Part shown: positions 10,553-20,313 of the stretch, in pieces
Position numbering within the stretch: the stretch's first letter is position 1
Layout of the letters: each line of letters starts with the position of its first letter
Assembly (NCBI GenBank): GCA_019115745.1
Contig: DXDA01000065.1
Coordinates: 1 to 64,000 of the forward strand
Length of the DNA: 64,000 nucleotides
DNA from: Candidatus Alistipes intestinigallinarum
GTDB lineage: Bacteria; Bacteroidota; Bacteroidia; Bacteroidales; Rikenellaceae
Direction of reading: 5' to 3'
The notes under the pieces: generated by a model
The model's input: the letters and a program-made list of their open reading frames with translations, nothing else
Database searches by the model: none
Told to the model about the DNA's origin: nothing
Position numbers and translations under genes: made by a program

Positions 10553-13225
10553 GTGAAACGCTTCATTCTCTCATTTGCATTGCTGTACATCGGGTTGGCC
10601 GTCACGGCCGGAAACCGGGTGGAGATCTTTACCCCCGGGATCCCGGTCGTGACCGGCCGCGGGTACGGTATCGTCACGGAGATCTGCATCGAGTCGGACG
10701 GACGGGCAGATACGCTCGAAAGGATCGACCTGACGGTAGCGGATCTCGACCCCGCGCTGCTCCGCTCCGCACGCCTCGTCTACACGGGCACCCTGTCGGC
10801 CATCCGGTCGCGGACAACCTCCTATGTGCTCAGGGACCAGGGGAAGCGTCTGGGCGGCGGACAGACGCTCTACGCCGACAAAGGGTTCGGAATCGTGCAG
10901 AGCATCCTCCATCCGACGGAACCGGTCTTCGGATTTCCGGTCGGCAAGGCGCTCGTGAAGGGGCGCAACTACTTCCACGTCAGCCTCGACATCACACCCC
11001 GCACCGCCGGGGAACTCGCCCGACCCTTCACGCTGGAGGTTGAACGAGTGATCGTAAACGGGAGCGAACGCCCCCTCAACCGGCAAGGTGCCGTCAACTC
11101 ACGGCTGGGCGTGAGCGTCCGCCAGCACGGTGACGACGGAGTCTGGGCCTACCGGATTCCGGGTCTGGTGACGACAAACGCCGGAACGCTGCTCGGGGTC
11201 TACGACGTGCGCCATACGTCGAGTCTCGACCTGCAGAACGACATCGACGTCGGAGTCAGCCGCAGCACCGACGGCGGCGTAAGCTGGGAACCGATGCGCA
11301 TCGCCCTCGACATGGGCGAATGGGGCGGTCTGCCCGAAGCGCAGAACGGAGTCGGGGACCCGGCCGTCCTGGTGGACACGCAGAGCGGCGAGATCTTCAT
11401 TCTGGCGGTCTGGACCCACGGCTGCGGAGGCGACCGGGCCTGGACGTCCGTCGGCGACGGGCTCGCCCCGGAAGAGACGGCGCAACTGATGCTCACCTCC
11501 AGCCGGGACGACGGCCGGAGCTGGTCCGCCCCGCGGAACATCACCCGGCAGATCAAACGCCCGGAGTGGTTCCTGACGCTTCAGGGCCCGGGGCGCGGCA
11601 TCTGCATGAAGGACGGCACGCTGGTCTTCCCGATCCAATTCATCGGAGCCGACCGCATCCCCTGTGCCGGAATCATCTACAGCAAGGATCACGGCCAGAC
11701 GTGGCACTTCCACACCCCGGCCCGGAGCAATACGACCGAATCGCAGGTTGCCGAACTGCCCGACGGGTCGCTGATGCTCAACATGCGGGACAACCGCAAA
11801 ACGGGCCGTGCGGTGAGCGTAACGCGCAACCTGGGCCGCACGTGGCAGGAGCATCCGTCGTCGGGCGGGTTGATCGAGCCGGTCTGCATGGCGAGCCTGC
11901 TGAGCATCCCGGCCGAGCGGAACGTGCTCGGGCGCGACCTGCTGCTCTTCTCGAACCCCGCGACAACCAAGGGACGGCACAGCATGACGATCCGCGTCAG
12001 CCTCGACGGCGGATACACCTGGCTGCCGGAACACTCGCTGCTGCTGGATGCCGAGGAGAACTGGGGCTATTCGTGTCTGACACAGATCGACGCCGCGCAC
12101 ATCGGCATTCTCTACGAAAGCAGCGTCTCGCAGATGCTCTTCCAGGCAATCCGGCTGACGGACCTCGTCCGGGAGGAGCCCACGGAGCGAATCCGTTTCG
12201 CGGCCATGCCGGAGATTCCCGCCACCGCGAAAGGTTACGCCGACGGCGTCTCGGCCGCCTGCTGCGGAATTGCGAACGGGCGGCTGATCGTGGCCGGAGG
12301 GGCCAATTTCCCCGGCGACCCGCTGGCCGCGGATGCGAAAAAACACTTTTACAACGACATCTGGATGGTGAATCCCGGCGCCGCAACACCGGTCTGGTGC
12401 CACGCCGGAACGCTGCCCGACGAGGTGGCCTATGCGGCAAGCTACGTCTGCGGCGACCGGGTGATTGTGGCCGGAGGCGCAGGACCCGACGGATGTTCGG
12501 ACCGGGTATACGCCCTTACGGTCAAGCGGAACCGGGTCGTCGTCTCATCACTGCCGCCACTTCCCTTCCCGGTGGAGCAGGCCGCAGCAGCACAGCTCGG
12601 GAACCGGCTCTTTCTGGCCGGGGGCCTGACCCCCGACGGGGCAAACGGGAAGCTTCTGGTCTGCGACCTCGACGCCGGAGCGCACTGGCAAGTGCTGGCC
12701 GAACTTCCGGAACGCATGGTACAGCCTCTTGCCGCCGCGTCGCACGACGTCCTCTACCTCTGGGGCGGTTTCGATCCGGTGACGAAACGCTGCTCGGAGA
12801 AGGGGTACCGGCTGGACCTCGCCACGGGAAGCTGGCACCCGACGGCTCCGGTTCCGGAGGGGGCAACCCTCACGGGCTCCACGCTCCTCGGAGCCGATGC
12901 CGCGGGAATCCTGGTCTCGGGAGGTGTGGACCGGAAGCGCTTCGAAACAGGGCTGGCGGCCTCCACCGCAAAGGAGCAGGCCGCCTATCTGGCGATGCCG
13001 CCCACCCACTACGCCTTCAACAACCGGATCCGCTACTTCCGCTTCGCCGACGAGACATGGCTGGAGCTGGGCCGCTCGGGGCGCTGTGCCCTGGCGGGAG
13101 CCGCAGCCGCCACAGACCGCAATCGTGGGGTGCACTACCTCGTCGGCGGGGAGATCAAACCACGGGTCAGAAGTCCGAAAATCTGGAAAATAGAAGTTTA
13201 TGGAATCCCTGAAAAGACAAAATAA
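10553..13225 (+). CDS. Sialidase (GH33) fused to C-terminal NanM-like cyclically permuted mutarotase (Kelch)
   Basis: N-terminal half: WAYRIPGLVT and Asp boxes STDGGVSW, SRDDGRSW, SKDHGQTW, SLDGGYTW. C-terminal half: MPEIPATAKGYADGVSAACCGIANGRLIVAGGANFPGDPLAADAKKHFYNDIWMVNPG plus Kelch blades. GTG start at 10553. Confidence 0.9.
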   Translation: MKRFILSFALLYIGLAVTAGNRVEIFTPGIPVVTGRGYGIVTEICIESDGRADTLERIDLTVADLDPALLRSARLVYTGTLSAIRSRTTSYVLRDQGKRLGGGQTLYADKGFGIVQSILHPTEPVFGFPVGKALVKGRNYFHVSLDITPRTAGELARPFTLEVERVIVNGSERPLNRQGAVNSRLGVSVRQHGDDGVWAYRIPGLVTTNAGTLLGVYDVRHTSSLDLQNDIDVGVSRSTDGGVSWEPMRIALDMGEWGGLPEAQNGVGDPAVLVDTQSGEIFILAVWTHGCGGDRAWTSVGDGLAPEETAQLMLTSSRDDGRSWSAPRNITRQIKRPEWFLTLQGPGRGICMKDGTLVFPIQFIGADRIPCAGIIYSKDHGQTWHFHTPARSNTTESQVAELPDGSLMLNMRDNRKTGRAVSVTRNLGRTWQEHPSSGGLIEPVCMASLLSIPAERNVLGRDLLLFSNPATTKGRHSMTIRVSLDGGYTWLPEHSLLLDAEENWGYSCLTQIDAAHIGILYESSVSQMLFQAIRLTDLVREEPTERIRFAAMPEIPATAKGYADGVSAACCGIANGRLIVAGGANFPGDPLAADAKKHFYNDIWMVNPGAATPVWCHAGTLPDEVAYAASYVCGDRVIVAGGAGPDGCSDRVYALTVKRNRVVVSSLPPLPFPVEQAAAAQLGNRLFLAGGLTPDGANGKLLVCDLDAGAHWQVLAELPERMVQPLAAASHDVLYLWGGFDPVTKRCSEKGYRLDLATGSWHPTAPVPEGATLTGSTLLGADAAGILVSGGVDRKRFETGLAASTAKEQAAYLAMPPTHYAFNNRIRYFRFADETWLELGRSGRCALAGAAAATDRNRGVHYLVGGEIKPRVRSPKIWKIEVYGIPEKTK

Positions 13226-14444
13226 CATTTATCCCTGGATCGTCGTGGGCCTGCTGTGGGTCGTCGCACTGCTGAACTACATGGACCGACAGATGCTCTC
13301 TACGATGAAGGAGGCCATGCAGATCGACATTGCCGAGCTGACCACGGCCACGAATTTCGGCCGGCTGATGGCCGTATTTCTCTGGATCTACGGCTTCGTG
13401 AGCCCCTTTGCCGGGGCCGTTGCCGACCGGATCAGCCGCAAATGGCTGATCGTCGTCTCCCTGCTGGTATGGTCGCTGGTCACCTACCTGATGGGGTACT
13501 GCACGACCTTCGGGCAGCTCTACTGGCTGCGGGCCCTGATGGGCGTGAGCGAAGCGCTCTACATCCCGGCGGCCCTCTCGCTGATCGCCGACTACCACAC
13601 GGGACGCTCGCGCAGTTTCGCCATCGGCATCCACATGACGGGCCTCTATCTGGGACAGGCACTCGGCGGATTCGGAGCCACAATCGCCGAGAACCACTCC
13701 TGGCAGGAGACCTTCCACTGGTTCGGTATCATCGGCATCGTCTACGCCCTCGTACTGGTTCTCTTCCTGCGGGAAAAGAGCCCCGAACCGGCTCCGGCCG
13801 CCGCGACCGACCCGCAACCGGTACGCATCCCCTTCCTGAAGGGTTTCACGCTGCTCCTCACGAACATCTCGTTCTGGGTCATCCTCTTCTTCTTCGCCTC
13901 CGTCTCGCTGCCGGGCTGGGGCACGAAAAACTGGCTGCCGACGCTCTTCGCCGAGAGCCTTGGGGTGCCGATGTCGGCCGCGGGCCCGATCTCCACGATC
14001 ACGATCGCCGTCTCGTCCTTCCTGGGCGTGATGATCGGCGGCCCGCTCTCCGACCGGTGGGTGAGCCGCAACCTGCGCGGACGGGTCTACACGAGCGCCA
14101 TCGGGCTGGCGATGATGATTCCGGCGCTGATTCTCGTCGGGCTCGGGAAAGGGATGTTCTGCGCCGTGGGTGCCGGACTCTTCTTCGGCATCGGATACGG
14201 CATGTGGGACACGAACAACATGCCGATCCTGTGTCAGTTCGTCTCCTCGAAGCTCCGTGCCACGGCCTACGGCATCATGAACATGATCGGCGTGCTCTCC
14301 GGAGCGGGATGTACGATACTGCTCGGGAAGTGGGCCGACGGCGGCAATCTCGGCGTGGCCTTCGCCGTGCTGGGCGCCGTAACGCTCCTCGCCCTGCTCT
14401 CGCAGCTTCTCTTCCTGAAACCCACAACGGACGACATGCCCTGA
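13200..14444 (+). CDS. nanT: MFS transporter, NanT-like sialic acid transporter
   Basis: MFS signature LNYMDRQMLS...ADRISRKWLIVVSLLVWS; overlaps the end of the sialidase-NanM gene. Confidence 0.85.
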   Translation: MESLKRQNNIYPWIVVGLLWVVALLNYMDRQMLSTMKEAMQIDIAELTTATNFGRLMAVFLWIYGFVSPFAGAVADRISRKWLIVVSLLVWSLVTYLMGYCTTFGQLYWLRALMGVSEALYIPAALSLIADYHTGRSRSFAIGIHMTGLYLGQALGGFGATIAENHSWQETFHWFGIIGIVYALVLVLFLREKSPEPAPAAATDPQPVRIPFLKGFTLLLTNISFWVILFFFASVSLPGWGTKNWLPTLFAESLGVPMSAAGPISTITIAVSSFLGVMIGGPLSDRWVSRNLRGRVYTSAIGLAMMIPALILVGLGKGMFCAVGAGLFFGIGYGMWDTNNMPILCQFVSSKLRATAYGIMNMIGVLSGAGCTILLGKWADGGNLGVAFAVLGAVTLLALLSQLLFLKPTTDDMP

Positions 14445-14452
14445 AACGCACC

Positions 14453-16552
14453 ATGAAACGAAGTCTGTTTCTCCTTCTTTGCCTGCTCGGCTTGCCGACC
14501 GCAGTGTCGCAGGCCGCCGAACCGCCCCTGCGGGTCGCCTGCATCGGCAACAGCATCACCTACGGCTCGGGAATCGCCCATCGGGAGCAGGACTCCTATC
14601 CGGCGGTCCTGCAACGGTTGCTGGGCGACGGTTACGTCGTGGGAAATTTCGGAAAACCCGGCGCGACGCTGCTTCTTCGGGGCCATCGCCCCTATCTGAA
14701 GCAGGAGGAGTTCCGCCGGGCGATGGAGTTCCGGGGCGACATCGCGGTCATCCACCTCGGCATCAACGACACCGATCCGCGAGACTGGCCGAACTACCGC
14801 GACGATTTTGTCGGGGACTACCTGACACTGATCGACTCGCTGCGGGCCGCGAATCCGCGGGTGCGGGTGCTCATCGCGCGGATGACGCCGCTGACGCATG
14901 AACACCGCCGGTTCCGCTCCGGAACCCGGCAATGGCACGAGGAGATCCAGGCGGCGATCGAGATCGTCGCCCGGGCCGCCGACGTCGAACTCATCGACTT
15001 CCACACGCCGCTGTATCTCCATCCGGACCTCTTCCCGGACGCCGTGCACCCCAACGAACAGGGGGCCCGCATCCTGGCTGAGACGGTCTATTCGGGGATT
15101 ACGGGCGACTACGGAGGGCTCCGGATGGGGATCCTCTACTCCGACAACATGGTCCTGCAACGCGGCGTTCCGCTGGAGATTCACGGCATGGCGAATGCCC
15201 GTGAAACGGTAAGCGTGCGCTTCAACGGACAGCGGCGCAAGACCCGGGCCTCCGCCACGGGACACTGGAGCGTGCGTCTCGATCCGATGGAGGCCGCCGA
15301 GGGGCTGACCCTCGAAATCGCTACGCCGCACCGCCGCCTCACCTACCGCAACGTCGCACTGGGCGAGGTGTGGCTCTGCTCCGGGCAGTCCAACATGCAG
15401 TTCCGCGTCGCGTCGAGCCGCGACCCGCTCGACACGGCAGCCTTCACAAACCCGTCGCTGCGGCTATTCGACATGAAGGGGCGCTGGGAGACCAACAACG
15501 TCGCCTGGCCGCAGGAGGTCACGGATTCGGTGGCCCGGCTGGAATACTTCGCCCCGACCGTCTGGCAACCCAGCAGCCGGGAGCAGGTCCTGCGCTTCTC
15601 GGCCGTAGGCTACGCCTTTGCCCGGATGCTGCAGGACAGCCTGCGGGTACCCGTCGGGGTTATCTGCAATGCGGTCGGGGGTTCGACGGCCGAGTCCTGG
15701 ATCGACCGGCATACGCTGGAGTGCACAATCCCGGACATTCTCACCGACTGGCTGCAGAACGACTTCATCCAGGAGTGGGCCCGCCAGCGGGCCGCCCGGA
15801 ACATGAGCCGCTCGACCGCCCGTCACAAACGCCACCCCTACGAGCCGTGCTACCTCTTCGAAGCGGGCATTCTGCCGCTCGACCGCTATCCGATCCGAGG
15901 CGTCATCTGGTATCAGGGCGAATCGAACGCCCACAACTTCGAGGCGCACGAACGGCTGTTCAAACTGCTGGTCGGGAGTTGGCGAGCGTATTGGAACAAC
16001 ACCACGATGCCCTTCTACTACGTACAACTGTCGAGCCTGAGCCGACCGTCGTGGCCGTGGTTCCGCGACAGCCAGCGTCGGTTGCTCGCCGAGATAGACC
16101 ACACGGGTATGGCCGTGAGCCTCGACCGGGGCGATTCGCTGGATGTCCACCCACGCCGCAAGGCCGACATCGGACACCGTTTGTGCCGCTGGGCGTTGAA
16201 CCGCGATTACGGATTCGACCTGCTGCCTTCGGGCCCGCTGTTCCGGAGTGCCGAGGGGAAAGAGGGCAGCGTAGAGGTCGCCTTCGACTACGCCGAAGGA
16301 CTGAAAGCCGCTGACGGCGACGCCATCCGCGGCTTCGAACTGGCCGGAGCGGATTGCCTCTTCCACCCCGCCACAGCCACCATCCACGGTAACCGGGTAC
16401 ACCTCCATTCGCCGGAGGTTCCTCACCCCGTCCATGTCCGCTACGCCTGGGCGCCCTTCACCCGAGCGAACCTCGTCAACCGGGACGACCTCCCGGCCTC
16501 GACCTTCCGGGCCGAAATCGGCACCGGAATCTCCCCACAGCAACAGGAGTAA
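14453..16552 (+). CDS. Sialate O-acetylesterase with two SGNH-type domains (NanS/EstA-like)
   Basis: N-terminal GDSL-like IGNSITYGSG...HLGINDTD...DAVHPNEQG; C-terminal MGILYSDNMVLQRGVPLEIHG...LCSGQSNMQF...WYQGESNAHN typical of sialate 9-O-acetylesterases. Confidence 0.88.
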   Translation: MKRSLFLLLCLLGLPTAVSQAAEPPLRVACIGNSITYGSGIAHREQDSYPAVLQRLLGDGYVVGNFGKPGATLLLRGHRPYLKQEEFRRAMEFRGDIAVIHLGINDTDPRDWPNYRDDFVGDYLTLIDSLRAANPRVRVLIARMTPLTHEHRRFRSGTRQWHEEIQAAIEIVARAADVELIDFHTPLYLHPDLFPDAVHPNEQGARILAETVYSGITGDYGGLRMGILYSDNMVLQRGVPLEIHGMANARETVSVRFNGQRRKTRASATGHWSVRLDPMEAAEGLTLEIATPHRRLTYRNVALGEVWLCSGQSNMQFRVASSRDPLDTAAFTNPSLRLFDMKGRWETNNVAWPQEVTDSVARLEYFAPTVWQPSSREQVLRFSAVGYAFARMLQDSLRVPVGVICNAVGGSTAESWIDRHTLECTIPDILTDWLQNDFIQEWARQRAARNMSRSTARHKRHPYEPCYLFEAGILPLDRYPIRGVIWYQGESNAHNFEAHERLFKLLVGSWRAYWNNTTMPFYYVQLSSLSRPSWPWFRDSQRRLLAEIDHTGMAVSLDRGDSLDVHPRRKADIGHRLCRWALNRDYGFDLLPSGPLFRSAEGKEGSVEVAFDYAEGLKAADGDAIRGFELAGADCLFHPATATIHGNRVHLHSPEVPHPVHVRYAWAPFTRANLVNRDDLPASTFRAEIGTGISPQQQE

Positions 16553-16635
16553 TCGAACGCCTCGCCACTCGGGAAACGCCGCTCAGGCATCCCCGAACGG
16601 TGCGGCCTGATGAAAATCGCTGGAAGCCGCCAAAA

Positions 16636-16674
16636 CAAAGCGGAGGCCCGGAACGATTCCGGGCCTCCGCTTTG
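16636..16674. terminator. Long perfect hairpin between convergent genes (bidirectional terminator candidate)
   Basis: CAAAGCGGAGGCCCGGAA-CGA-TTCCGGGCCTCCGCTTTG: 18-bp perfect stem, 3-nt loop, in the gap between converging CDSs. Confidence 0.75.
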
Positions 16675-16700
16675 CCGCAAGAAAAGGGAGGGGATTTCCG

Positions 16701-19331
16701 TCAGAGGGTGAACTCATGCACCCCGCCGCCGACCGTGGCAACCGTTTCTCCGTCGATGCGGACCTCACCCGTCGTCCCGGCCGGAAGGGTCACCTTCAAC
16801 AAGACCTTACCGCCCTTGCGGAGCCACTCCGAGCGGATTTCACCCCGGACCGAGCGGTAGGAGGCTCCGGCCCAGTCGAGCCCCTCCACGAAGTGCGGTG
16901 CAAAGAGAACGTGCCCGAACCCGGGAGCCTGCGGATCGAAATTGATCCCCGCCAGGTCGTTGACGTACCAGGCCGCCACATCACCCAGGAAGACGTGGTC
17001 GATCGAAGCATCGCGCCATTCGGGCGACAACAGCCACGTCTCGGCCAGCGTCGTGAAACCCTGCTTGACCCACCAGCCCCACGACGGGGCTTCGGTCTTC
17101 GCGGCCATCCGATAGGCCGTCCCGGCGTGTCCGTAGCGGGTCAGCATCCGCAGGACCGTTTTGCTGCCGATGGTCCCGAAATCCAGGAAACAGTCATTGG
17201 CAACAACCATCTCATTGAGGTTGTCGGCCACCCGCTGCGCCTCCGCCTCGGGAACGATCCCCAGGTAAAGTGCCACGCCCTGCGCCGCCTGCGAGCCGTT
17301 GGCATAGAGGCCCCGTTCGGCATCGTAATATTTCGAGTTGATCAGATTACGCAACTCGACGGCTTTCCGTGCGTAGCGGCTTCCGTCCCGGCCCAGAAGT
17401 TCGGCGAAGCGTGCCATCAGCACCTGATCGTAATAGTAATAGCAGGTCGAAGTGTAGTCGGTCGGGGTCTGGGCGCGGTATGAGAGCCAGTCGCCGATTC
17501 CGTAGGTTACGCTCCCGTCCGGGTCCTCACGCGCGGCCAGAAAATCCAGATAACGCTCGCAAAGAGGCCACATCTTCTCGATGGGGCGCAAATCGCCGTA
17601 ATAGTTGTAGAGCGTATAGGGGATGATGAAGGCTGCAGCGTCCCAAACGGGGCCGATCCAGTCGTCGTACCCCCATCCGGCCGTAGGGATAATCCCCGAA
17701 ATGCGCCCTTCGGGGGTCTGGTTGTCGATGAAATCGTCGAGCCACTTCTCGTAGAAGGTGATCCCGTCGTAGTTGAGCAGGGCCATCTCCAGCGCCAGGT
17801 AGGCATCGGCCGTCCAGCCGTTCTTCTCGCGCTGCGGGCAGTCGGTGGGGATCGACATGAGGTTGTTCAGGTAGCTCTGGCACGTCATCTCCCAGATACG
17901 GTTGAAGAGCGGGTTCGAGCAGGCGAACTCCCCGACCGGCTTCACGTCGGTGTGCATGAAGAGGGCCGTGAGGCTCCCGGCATCGAGTTTCAGCGGAGCG
18001 CTCGACACGAGCTCCACATAACGGAAACCGTGGTAGGTGAAATCCGGCGCCCAGGTCTCCCGTTCTCCGCCGCGCAGGATGTAGGTATCGGTCTGAAAGG
18101 CATAGCCCGGCCGGGGATGGAAATAGGGGTTGATGTTGCGCATCTCGATCCGTCCCGAGGGCTGCAGCAATTCGCCGTGCGTCAGGGTCACGCGGGTTCC
18201 CGGCTCCCCCTCGACCGCAAGGCGGCAGACTCCCGAAATGTTGGTCCCGAAGTCGAAAACCCAGACCGTATCGCCGAACGACCGCACTTCAACGGGCTTC
18301 AACTCGCGCGTCACGCGGATCGGCGGCATCACCTGCGCCTTCAACCGCGGCGAGGGGGCCTCGACCTCCACGGCCTGCGCCCACGCGCCGTCGTCGAATC
18401 CCGGACGCTCCCACCCCGGGATCTCCCGCCGGGCATCGTACGTATCGCCGCTGTAAATGTCGTTGGAGAGATAGGGCCCGTCGGCCGAGGTGCGCCACAA
18501 GGAGTCGGAGCAGACCACCTCGTGTCCGCCGTCGGCGTAATCGAGATGGAGTTCGCAGATCATCCGGGCGCGGTTGCGCCAGCGAGCATTCTCGAAGTTC
18601 CACACCGCAAGGGGCTGGAGGGCGTTGTAGAATCCGTTTCCGAGCACGGCTCCGAGAAGATTCTCCCCTTCCTGCAGCAGCGGCGTCACATCGTGCACCG
18701 TGTAGAGATTGCGGCGGTCGTAGTGCGTATAGCCGGGGTCGAGGCGGTTTTCGGAGACGGGTTCTCCGTTCAGAAAGAACTTGCCGTAGGCTGCCGCCGA
18801 GGCATAGAGCCGGGCGCGGACAACCCCCGACTTCACCCGAAAGGAGCGGCGGAACATCGGGGCCGGGACGCAATCGCGGCCGCAGGAGTCCGTGATCCAG
18901 CGGGCCTGCCATTCGGAGGGGTCGAGCAGGGCGGTTTCGAATCCGGCAACGGGCGACACGACACGCTCCCCGGCCTCGTTCCAGACCTCCACACGCCACC
19001 AATAGGCGGTCCGGGACTTCAGCGCCCCGGAGTCAGCCATCACGACCTGCGGGCGTTCCGCCGCGATCTTCCCCGAATCCCAGACATCGGGGTCATCGAG
19101 TTTTCCGGGCTCCGTAGCCACACAAAGGCGGCAGACGGACGGCACAAACTCCTCCTCGCCGACATAGGTCCACGTAAAGCGCGGCGAACGGGTATCGATA
19201 CCGAGAGGTGCGACGAGGTATTCGCAACGCAGGTCGCCGATTGCGACGCGGCGTCCGCAGGAAGCGATCATCAACGTCAGGAGGCAGAGCGACAACCAGC
19301 ATCCTGCCTTTCGGAGTTTTTCAGCATTCAT
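16701..19331 (-). CDS. Alpha-L-rhamnosidase (GH78), lipoprotein
   Basis: LIASCGRR lipobox; RFTWTYVG...WQARWIT; DCPQREKNGWTADAYLALEMALLNYDG catalytic-domain motif. Confidence 0.93.
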   Translation of the reverse strand: MNAEKLRKAGCWLSLCLLTLMIASCGRRVAIGDLRCEYLVAPLGIDTRSPRFTWTYVGEEEFVPSVCRLCVATEPGKLDDPDVWDSGKIAAERPQVVMADSGALKSRTAYWWRVEVWNEAGERVVSPVAGFETALLDPSEWQARWITDSCGRDCVPAPMFRRSFRVKSGVVRARLYASAAAYGKFFLNGEPVSENRLDPGYTHYDRRNLYTVHDVTPLLQEGENLLGAVLGNGFYNALQPLAVWNFENARWRNRARMICELHLDYADGGHEVVCSDSLWRTSADGPYLSNDIYSGDTYDARREIPGWERPGFDDGAWAQAVEVEAPSPRLKAQVMPPIRVTRELKPVEVRSFGDTVWVFDFGTNISGVCRLAVEGEPGTRVTLTHGELLQPSGRIEMRNINPYFHPRPGYAFQTDTYILRGGERETWAPDFTYHGFRYVELVSSAPLKLDAGSLTALFMHTDVKPVGEFACSNPLFNRIWEMTCQSYLNNLMSIPTDCPQREKNGWTADAYLALEMALLNYDGITFYEKWLDDFIDNQTPEGRISGIIPTAGWGYDDWIGPVWDAAAFIIPYTLYNYYGDLRPIEKMWPLCERYLDFLAAREDPDGSVTYGIGDWLSYRAQTPTDYTSTCYYYYDQVLMARFAELLGRDGSRYARKAVELRNLINSKYYDAERGLYANGSQAAQGVALYLGIVPEAEAQRVADNLNEMVVANDCFLDFGTIGSKTVLRMLTRYGHAGTAYRMAAKTEAPSWGWWVKQGFTTLAETWLLSPEWRDASIDHVFLGDVAAWYVNDLAGINFDPQAPGFGHVLFAPHFVEGLDWAGASYRSVRGEIRSEWLRKGGKVLLKVTLPAGTTGEVRIDGETVATVGGGVHEFTL

Positions 19332-19368
19332 TGTTTTTGGGCATTTATGAGGGTCATTGCATGGGTTT

Positions 19369-20313
19369 TCACGATTCGGGCAAGCCCTCCTCCTCGCCGG
19401 TCCCGGCAGGTTCGCATCCGAAGCCGAAGCGCATCCGGTATTCGACGGGCGTCATGCGCAGATGACGGCGGAAGAGGTTCGAGAAGTAGGAGGCGTCGCC
19501 GCAATTGATTCGGAAGGCGATCTCTTTGATGCTCAGCGATGTGCCGGACAACAGACGGCAGGCCTCCTGCAGCCGGAGCTGCTGCATGTAGCGGGCCGGG
19601 GAGAGGTTCGTGTAGTCGCGGAACATCTTCCGGAACCACGAATAGCTCATGTTCACACGGCGGGCCACCTCCTCGGGAGAGATGCCGGTCGAAAACTCGT
19701 CGCGCATGATGCGCCGGGCACGGTCGATCTGCCCGACGACCTCCTGCGACACGAACTGGTGGTTGGCGTGGTAATACATCGCCATCCCCAACAGCAGATT
19801 GGCAATCCCGGCCAGATACTGCTGATAGGAGGAGCGCTCATTCTCGGCCACCTCCCGGGCCTTGTCGTAGAGGTCGACGATCTCCTCGCGGACCCCGACG
19901 CGGAAAACCTCCAGATTATCATCGAAGAAGTCGTTGCGGAAGCGGGCGTCGACGTTCGGGCCCCGGAATCCGATCCAGTACTCGTGCCATCCCGTTTCGC
20001 GGTCGGGTCTGTAACTGTGCCAGCGGTTCGGGCGCAGGAGGATCATGTCTCCGGGTCCGATCTCGATCCGCTCCCGCGAACAACCATAGAAGAGGCCCCG
20101 CCCGGAGGTGATGTAGAGCAACTGGCAGCTCTCCAGAATGCGGCCCTTGCCAACATCAAAATAGAAACCCGAAGGGTGTCCGACCCGCGGTGGATAGACC
20201 TCGTAGCCGGGCGGTACGGTCTGGCTGCCGACGGTATCGACGGTAATTCCCCACATTTGGTCCTTACCGCTGCTTACCAGGTATTTATGACCGCTTTCCG
20301 ATTTCATTTGCAA
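19369..20313 (-). CDS. AraC family transcriptional regulator (candidate rhamnose regulator)
   Basis: C-terminal HTH: SPEEVARRVNMSYSWFRKMFRDYTNLSPARYMQQLRLQEACRLL...IAFRINCGDASYFSNLFRRHLRMTPVEYR; divergent from rhaB. Confidence 0.9.
   Translation of the reverse strand: MQMKSESGHKYLVSSGKDQMWGITVDTVGSQTVPPGYEVYPPRVGHPSGFYFDVGKGRILESCQLLYITSGRGLFYGCSRERIEIGPGDMILLRPNRWHSYRPDRETGWHEYWIGFRGPNVDARFRNDFFDDNLEVFRVGVREEIVDLYDKAREVAENERSSYQQYLAGIANLLLGMAMYYHANHQFVSQEVVGQIDRARRIMRDEFSTGISPEEVARRVNMSYSWFRKMFRDYTNLSPARYMQQLRLQEACRLLSGTSLSIKEIAFRINCGDASYFSNLFRRHLRMTPVEYRMRFGFGCEPAGTGEEEGLPES

Noticed and set aside
13256-14452. N-terminal extension of the sialate esterase ORF through nanT
   Set aside because: Out-of-frame read-through of nanT; the true start with signal peptide is ATG 14453.
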